DNA from: Sphaeroforma sirkka
Lineage: Eukaryota; Opisthokonta; Ichthyosporea; Ichthyophonida
Assembly: GCA_001586965.3 (NCBI GenBank)
Contig: LUCW03000221.1
Span: forward strand, 50,001-75,000
Direction of reading: 5' to 3'
Length of the DNA stretch: 25,000 nucleotides
Shown: positions 17,745 through 25,000 of the stretch, in pieces
How the letters are laid out: each line of letters opens with the position of its first letter
Numbering within the stretch: position 1 is the first letter of the stretch
Made by a program: the position numbers and the translations under genes
Notes under the pieces: generated by a model
Seen by the model: the letters and a program-made list of their open reading frames with translations, nothing else
Databases searched by the model: none
What the model was told of the DNA's origin: nothing

Positions 17745-20700
17745 TTAACTTCCAACTTCATTACACCGCATCAGAATACCCTTCAACAGGTCGCGGACGT
17801 TCATGTCCGGGAAGAGGTGGTCTAGTAAAGCCTGTTGGATATAGCCGAGTAAGGTTCATTAGTTCCGAATGACGACAATATACATCGCACCAAATGAAAA
17901 AGAACAGTCAGCACACACGACAGTGTTGAGAGAGATGAAATACGCCGGAACTTGATTCGCAGCTGGTAGCATCCAGACTCAAGACGTACCGGGGGAGAAT
18001 CGCAATAGTAACAGCTACAAAATTACTCCGTACAATAGCAGTTGACAGAGCCCTCCTTATTCAGTCCAATACCGCGTGTGAATCCCGACCAGTAGGTCGG
18101 CCAAGTATTGGAAATTTGTTTGCTACCACGGGAAGTGATTTCACGAGAAACCATAGAAATTATGGCGTCACGAGAGCAACGCGCACATATGAATACACTT
18201 ACTTAGACCTCCGTTAACACGTGTTCGAAGAAACACTGCCTTTCAATTTTGCTATACCTCGCAATATTCGTGCTCGTCACAAAAAAAGTATTCGCACAGA
18301 CCTTTTAACGCGGAAATGGGAAATTCGCATCAATCTTACAATACGGGAATTGGAAAATTCGTCAACGTATCATACTACCTGTAAACTGGAACACACACAC
18401 ACACACAAAGTACAGTTAGACCGATACACCCGAACCTAGATATTTGATCGATATACCTCCAACATAGCGTAGAATAAGCGCTTATTCATCACTTCGTGCT
18501 GCATCATATCAAACAGTCGTAGGGCACCAGCGCGACAGTTGTGACCACCAACTATGCGTTTCATGTCCGCTGGAATGCTATAACCATTGAATATGATTGA
18601 AAGTCAGTGTCCCGAATAAACAGGCGCTCTTGAAACCATGTATTCCAATTCCAACTTGGAATCACAACAGAGTGAATTCCTGGAGGTCGACACAAATCTG
18701 TTCGCAACCAAGTTGCCATGGTGGGTTGACCTGATGCAGGGACTTACTTAGTTCCATTCACAGAGCTAAAGTATTTTTTTTGTTCTTGAACAAAAAGAGA
18801 TACACATGGACATATCGAAACTTCAGGACGGACGCAAGCGCTTCGGGCTAGTCGTATACTGCAGTCAATTGGTCACACCGCCCGAAATTCTCAGTACGAT
18901 GGGCATAGTGTAAATGCAACTAATAACACTGACGGAAGAATCCGGCACGGAAACTATAAAAATACAAGTACGATTTTCTCTAAACGATGTATAGAAATGT
19001 TGCTCACATCTCACAGAAACGAATCTTGCTGCCCAGTGTCTCAGCAACTGATGACATACTATGCAGAATACTTGGTAGTCGATGAAATACAACTAAGTCG
19101 ATCTGCGGAGGACATGCTGTGTTATTAAGAATATGCTAAATATCAGATCACTTCCCAGGTTTACACGTGCAGGTATTGCCAGATCGACACTCGCTCACTG
19201 ATTCCAACAAATCAGAATCCAACGTTCACCAGGATAGATACATATGTTCTAGCACTCTCATGTCTTCGCACAAACTCACGCAATCCGACACATGATGTGA
19301 GTATACCTTGATAATATAAGAACTTACTTCATCATGATCCTTGCCCGTGCATCATACTTAGAGTTGACCCTCTGCTCGGCATCCCTCGTAGGTCCAGGCG
19401 GCGCTAATTTGTTACTAGGCCAAAACGACTCGCGGAAAGAACTATAGCAATAATTAGTGAACGAGAATGTCAATTGGTGTATAAATTCGTGTGCACACAG
19501 AACAGCTGTAGCACATGGGCTATAGGTAAAGACCTGCGAATAGTTTGGACATCTATATTGTACACAGCAAATTAGATCATTCACTAGTATTACGATATGA
19601 AACTAATATGAGCGTGTAGTCAATACTTTAACGGTGCGATCGTATTGGCCTCCCCAAAGATACCCCGCAACAAGTAGCTACATGAGCATTCAGTCTCGGA
19701 ATGATTCTCTCACAATCACACCTCCACCTCAGGAACTGCATACGCGGTACAGAAATTCTTATCTGCTTACTCGTTTCCTTTGTAAGACTTTCTGTATTAA
19801 ATTTTGGCATCTTAACTTACACTTACATACCCATATTGAGCATACTTCGCAGGATTCAAGCGGGCGTGTTCCAATCTGTACACACATACCGGAGATACGT
19901 GGTGATCTGGCTCTCACCGAAGATCCAATTGACGGTTTCAGACATCTGCGTATTAATCAGTGTCGAGAAGTAGTTTTCCACCATGAATCGAACTACAAGG
20001 TGGAACCGTTTGCGTACCCTGAGAGTCAGTTGGATATAATTGTGTCGTGCTCTTGAGTAGGCCTAGCCTAAATATGTGAAAATAGTGCGATATTAGCTGT
20101 TCACGGATGTGCGCGACATACATTGTAAAGGCATCTATTGGTATAGAAATTTGAACATACATACATTTAGTATGACTATTGAGCAACGCAGTGCATTGAA
20201 TGTGATTGAGAGACTCGGTTGCCAATCGACTGGGTCTCAATGTCAACTGAATCTCAAAAACGGATAAAATTAATACACAAACAGCTTTAACCCGTAGCCT
20301 ACACTCAACTTACAATCCGTGACTCATAGCCTTGAAATCGAATATCTCTTCCACACAGGCCAGCAGGATGGTAAACACTTCATCCCGCACTTGATCGTCT
20401 TCGAACGATTCCGATTCCAGATAGGGATTCCGCGCGCCCCGAGCAGGGTTAGGGATGAACGTGTCCTCATTTATATTGGCTGGTGATAAATTTGGGACGA
20501 GGAGTGAGCTTAATGTGAGAAGTGACTGGATAAAAAATAAGTGACAAACTGCATGACAGATATCTGGCAAATGCTCATTGTTTTTAGAATTAATAACATT
20601 TGACTGCACCATTCGAATGTACTATTGTGTATGGTAGTATTAGTACAATGTGTAATACTGTCACGGGTATCGCGTATATGAGTGTGTTTTACTGTAACCT

Positions 20701-23700
20701 TGTATACTGGCGATGCTTTCACCGTCTCACGGTTGGTTCATTGAGTTATCTGGCGCAGTGTGAGACTCCTGTCATCTGTTATACACAGCGGCAATCGCTA
20801 GGATATTTACAGACAAAGGACTGACAATAACTGTAATTTAATCTTTGGAGAGCATGCCTGTGGGCAAGTATACAAACCAACAGAAGTTGCTCACATCTAA
20901 AAAACACGCCGGTACACTTTTTACATCCCGTAAGGGACTCGCTAGATGGAACTATATCGCCACGTTATATACCAAGTGTGCGGTATGTGGTCAGATAGCA
21001 ATGACCGTTCAAGTGCTTAATGTATTAATTTGAGGCACAGAAATGGTTGATAAAAGAAAATAGCAGGTAGCCATCCAGCAATTTAGTAGGGAGCAAATGG
21101 GGGGCTTGTAACTTAAGCGCATGACGGTACTCGATGACTAATTGCAACTTATAGGTGTTAAGCACTACTGCATCAATAGTACCGATAACGATCGACAAGC
21201 GGATGCACGTCTATTGTACGCAGATACACAGACCCAATCAGTCCACTGAATCTCGATTGCATGAGCCGGAAACAGAGCTGCACATGATGTCCGCATACAC
21301 CTTGAAAACAATTCACAATTATCAAGATCACACAGACAAACACTAGGAGCTAGGCAAATATCTGTATATGAGTAGACCAACGCATGCATGCATTCGCATA
21401 CCACTCGAATGGCCCAAGCTAAAAAAATCGCGCACCGTATCAAGCTTCTTTGCCACATTGCTGTACTCGTGCGTGTACAAGCCTTCGCTCAGAAACACTG
21501 AGAGAATCCGTTCAGTTTTTTCGTTCTGCGTGATGTAGTGCTTGGCAAGTAGTTCTTGCATGTAGCTGTTCAGAGCCCTGTGCGTGTGAAATCTTTCGGA
21601 TTAGTACACCGACGTATGCATGCGATATCAATCGTGCGAGGAGGTGTAATTGGTACAGAATTATCCATACACACGCGTACACCCACGTAGACAGGAATCC
21701 AAATAGATATGTACAGATGTACAAACTTTAAGACAAAAATCCAAAAAGATATGTACAGATGTACAAAATTTAAGACAAAAATACAGTCTCAACAACTCAT
21801 AGCGCAAAACTTGGGTGTCCATATAAATGTTCGTATTTTATTGTAGGCAGACAGAAGTGGGTGGTATGACATAAACTGGGTTTTTTATAATACCACAAGA
21901 ATGATCCATGAACAAGCATGTGCTCACAACTAGTAGCACCATAAGTATGTTTTATTGGACTCTACCTCGAGAGTGACAGATACACTCGATAACTTGCAAA
22001 AAATCGGAATCCTCAATTAAAGGGTGTCCAAATAGCGCCCAGAAGTAAGTGACTTGTGCAAATTCAAGGTGACTAACCTCTTGCGTTGTTGTAAGAACTT
22101 GGGCCTGAGGTTTCCCAGCGTTTTCTTCGGTGGGAATGTAGGCAGATTCGACTCGGTTTTGTGCAACTGTAATATAGGAGGGTACATAAAAAACAATACC
22201 ACTTTTTGGGGCTGACATCTGAGAGTGTTGGAAGATTCCACATTCACGGACAAACACATCCGAACAGGTGCACGCAGTAAAGCTTGCTAAGGAACAAATA
22301 ACTAAGAAGGCATTGTGAATGCAGAAAAGCAAATACACACACACACACACACACAAAACACGCATGTCCCTGTGTATAACAAGTCAGTCTTCCATACAAA
22401 ACCGTACACACGGAAGGCGCAACTAGGCACCACCCGTGCCAACCACGAGCACATACCAGCATATCAATGTCGTGGAAGTCGCTGTATCGTCTATCAATCA
22501 GCCAAGAGATATCTCCGAATGTATCTGACAAAGGCATAGTCAATCATGAGTGCATTCACCTACATGACATGAGACATTGTAATACGATTTGAGCTTTGAT
22601 TCGAAGAGCCCTAAATTTATAGTTTATACCATGCGTATATCATATCGACAGTACCGTAAACGCAATTCGAAAACGTACGTATAAGTTCTGGCATGAAATA
22701 TCCCGCTCGAACAATTAGGCACGAATTAACGATAGACGTTCCCTCACACAAGAAAATAGTGATAGCTCAGCAAGTTGTGCGCAAAAGAGAATACTCGGAG
22801 ACGTATAGTAGATATATCAAAGCAATGTGATATCATCATAAATATGCCAACTAGAAGCACACAGCTATACTACAAAAATGTTACCCAGCTACATTACACT
22901 TGTAAACCACTATGCTACGATGCAGATATACACGGCTGTTCCACAATGATACAAAATTAGAATACATACCGGTGCGAGTTACCACTACGACATAGTAGGC
23001 CACCACTTCTCCACTCCGCTGCGTTTTATTACTTCTGACGTTGATCTCCTTAATCTGCGCATTCCAGATGACGCGGCCTGGCTGTTGCAGTGCTGTTTCA
23101 CGCTCCATGCGCTTCTGCGGGTTGTGTGCGATGCGAATGTGCCCAATTTAAAATTAAAAATGCTTAGCTTTTGGTTTTGACACGAGTCCTTAAGTATGTC
23201 TCATATAGCACTTTCTACACAGAAGTATTTAGTTTCTTGAGCAGAGTATGTATTTATGTACCCAGCGATCGGTCGCGTGTACGCCCAAAGTAAGGCGTGT
23301 GCATCTGATACTCGAACGAGCCTTCAACCAAGAACGAAACCTTGTATAGCACTAGTCATACATCGTGAGATACCAACTAACCGAAACTTGAGTCATGCGA
23401 CACATCGATGACTGGCTTTACATACCTTAACACTCGCACGAAACTCGGCGGAAATGGGCGAATCGGACTTGTTCACATCACTCGAAGAAGTCGGTACCTA
23501 AAAGCATATAGGAAAGAAATTAGATTTACCCAATTGTATGACCCTGGAAAGGGGCTTGAAATACAACAGATTCAAACAGACGGCTATATTAGATGAACTG
23601 AACGTGAATGATAGAATGACATGCAAATATGCATGAGAACTTGCGTGAATTGCGATCTACAAGTAAGTTCGGGGGCGACAAAAACGATTTTCAAGTGTAT

Positions 23701-25000
23701 TGACAGGGGTATTCGTCTCTCCAATTTACCCACATATCCACATATATTACCCGCATGGTTAACTTTGATAACGTACTCGTATTCATCCGCTAGCACGCTA
23801 GCACTACAAGCATGTAATACCATGACGTACTTAGAGAGACGGACCAATCCAGGCATGCGATATATATACAAACTAAACGCACCTCATCCACAGGCTTCCC
23901 CGGGCTATTATTGGCAGATGACTCATCGGCTGAATATGTTGGTAGGCAGAGGTCCGGGTTCACTGGCTCGGCATTGGCGCGTTTACTAATTTCATGGGCC
24001 TGCTGTGGATGCGTCACCTGCGCAAACAGGGATGATACAGAAGTGCATATAGATAATATATACATACAAAAGGAATGATTAGTGCATATAGATAGTATAT
24101 ACATACAAAAGAAATAATTAGTGCATATAGATAACATATACATACAAAAGGAATGTTTAGTGCATATAGATAATATATACATACAAAAGAAAGGATTAGT
24201 GCACAGGACGCATCAAGCCTGGAAATGGTATCACGAATTAGAATGCGAGCGTACTGGCGTACTATACAACCGGTGACTATCTTTCTCCATGCTCCGCTAC
24301 AGCTTATAGAAATCACAAACCAATATTATTCGTTCTACTTGAAATTATACATAGGAAGACTGGATATGATCTAGAACTTTATGACATGGACCAGACGATC
24401 CTGTCTAGGCTTTCACATACTTCCGAGGCCGGCATATCAAGGGTAGTTCGAACAGGCATGTCTTCCCTGAAGGCCTCGCTTCGACAAAATTCGGCAAACC
24501 AACGTTCGTTGAGGTAGTCGTACACTTGCTGCTGAACTTTCGCAAACAAATCCTCGTCAACCCTGAAGGAGTCCAGTTATGAGCGTGATACTCTTTAATT
24601 CATACGGAGAGCTATATAAGTTGTGCCATTGTAAGCGTGGCCAACCACACAGACAGACACTTCTCGAAGGTCTGGTATGCAGTTGCGTGGACAGGTATGC
24701 ACCGGGTGATATATGTGCATAGTTGAAGGTTGGAAAGTATAGTGATAAACTCGATCGAGTCGTTGGCGACTGCGAGAGAACATTTCCAAGCTGTAGTTCA
24801 AATACAGGGAAAAAGCGCCGTGTGAAACTGGTGTTCGTCCTTTAAAATTATATCCATCGGGTCAATTTACCTGTGCGGGCGAAATCACACATACATTGGT
24901 GTCCGACTATACATACCGTGAATTGGAGGACAGGATTCGCTGAATTGCAGTGACGCTCTTAGAGTCACAGGGCATCAGAGGATTTTCCAGATAAATGGCG
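17745..25000 (-). CDS. SNX13/14/25-type sorting nexin (RGS-PX-Nexin_C), 5'-partial
   Basis: Thirteen exons, 5' to 3': 24917-25000 (enters from outside), 24421-24562, 23883-24017, 23426-23497, 22970-23114, 22457-22524, 22078-22166, 21402-21577, 20314-20479, 19890-20018, 19328-19441, 18457-18577, 17745-17831 (TAA 17745-17747). All 12 introns are GT..AG, mostly GTATGT or GTAAGT, and every junction keeps phase. The joined text is about 508 residues. Residues 1-60 are the end of an RGS domain (LFAKVQQQVYDYLNERWF). A polar linker follows. PX spans about 161-270: W161, the phosphoinositide-binding DRRYSDF (203-209), LPTFPPKK (223-230) and RK before the last helix. Nexin_C spans about 330-500 (RESFWPSN, IPADMKRIVGG, LLDHLFPDM). 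Relatives SNX13, SNX14, SNX25 and yeast Mdm1 are ER-anchored proteins at ER-endolysosome or ER-lipid-droplet contacts; the expected N-terminal membrane anchor and PXA domain lie outside. Which paralogue it is cannot be told. Confidence 0.93.
18391..18406. repeat. (AC)n microsatellite in intron
   Basis: Eight AC units inside the last intron of the sorting-nexin gene (between exons 18457-18577 and 17745-17831). Confidence 0.9.
21696..21780. repeat. 42-base tandem duplication in intron
   Basis: Two near-identical 42-base units, each with AGATATGTACAGATGTACAA and TTAAGACAAAAA, lie head-to-tail in the intron between exons 22078-22166 and 21402-21577. Three substitutions are visible between the units. 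Confidence 0.85.
22335..22354. repeat. (AC)n microsatellite in intron
   Basis: About ten AC units in the intron between the two PX exons (22457-22524 and 22078-22166). Confidence 0.9.
24043..24198. repeat. 39-base minisatellite, four copies, in intron
   Basis: Four tandem units begin at 24043, 24082, 24121 and 24160, each GTGCATATAGATA plus TATACATACAAAA and a short variable end. They sit in the intron just upstream (on the minus strand) of the 3' splice site of exon 23883-24017. Differences among units are a few substitutions each. Because 39 is a multiple of three, the tract is open in one minus-strand frame, but it is intronic by the exon model. Confidence 0.95.

Noticed and set aside
18865..19130. 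Candidate exon reading ILHSMSSVAETLGSK, in phase with the exon at 19328-19441
   Set aside because: The exon at 18457-18577 also fits the phase and gives the expected Nexin_C text (IPADMKRIVGG). The candidate hits a stop and has no good donor.
21152..21460. Opposed open frames on both strands within the large intron of the sorting-nexin gene
   Set aside because: Short, without motif, and part of the intron between exons 21402-21577 and 20314-20479; the exon itself accounts for the only real coding text.
22017..22075. Continuation of the PX exon past 22078, or a tiny 25-base intron leading to the frame FWALFGHPLIEDSDFLQV
   Set aside because: The frame does not match, and a 25-base intron is implausibly short. 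Splicing from GTTAGT at 22077 to the acceptor before 21577 gives the correct last PX helix in phase.
23584..23871. Minus-strand 95-codon frame between two sorting-nexin exons, with an AG-flanked start
   Set aside because: No usable donor at its end in phase, and the flanking exons (23883-24017 and 23426-23497) join in phase 0 without it. The text does not fit the PX or linker.
23790..24182. Minus-strand 130-codon frame with repeated YILSICT blocks
   Set aside because: The repeated peptide is the translation of the intronic 39-base minisatellite. Only its last part (23883-24017) is an exon.

Overview
The window looks like nuclear DNA of a eukaryote with spliceosomal introns. It holds a 13-exon gene with GT..AG introns, remnants of four kinds of retrotransposon and a short CCCCTAA telomere-type tract. 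No bacterial operons, RNA genes or CRISPR arrays were seen. The host gene family and intron style fit an opisthokont or another intron-rich protist-like genome, but I cannot name the species.

Left part (1-11130) is transposon-rich. It begins with AT-rich DNA, degenerate microrepeats and about seven perfect CCCCTAA units (641-689). A LINE reverse-transcriptase fragment (about 1905-2195) is cut by a partial LTR. A Ty3/gypsy (chromovirus-like) element follows, at about 2405-8969: LTR, gag-like ORF with an internal stop, a truncated LTR placed inside the element, truncated protease, RT-RNase H plus a phage-Dam-like domain, then integrase with a chromodomain-like tail, and a 3' LTR. Right after it is a decayed Ty1/copia RT-RNase H copy (about 8993-10560) with a probable LTR start at 10668.

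Middle part (11130-17740) is poor in genes. It has several broken coding traces of unknown origin: a small plus-strand trace at 11418-12056, and a minus-strand zinc-knuckle region at 12533-13552. It also has simple repeats and a second, more decayed Ty3/gypsy pol remnant (about 15480-17311) carrying the same Dam-like domain between RNase H and integrase.

Right part (17745-25000, minus strand) is one host gene whose 5' end lies beyond the window. Thirteen exons, joined by phase-consistent splice sites, give about 508 residues: the end of an RGS domain, a PX domain and a complete C-terminal sorting-nexin (Nexin_C) domain. This is the layout of SNX13/SNX14/SNX25/Mdm1-type ER tethering proteins.

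The most interesting item is the Dam-like methyltransferase domain kept in two divergent LTR elements. Next are the rearranged and patchwork LTR structure of the first element, and a T7-run frame change that the second element does not share.
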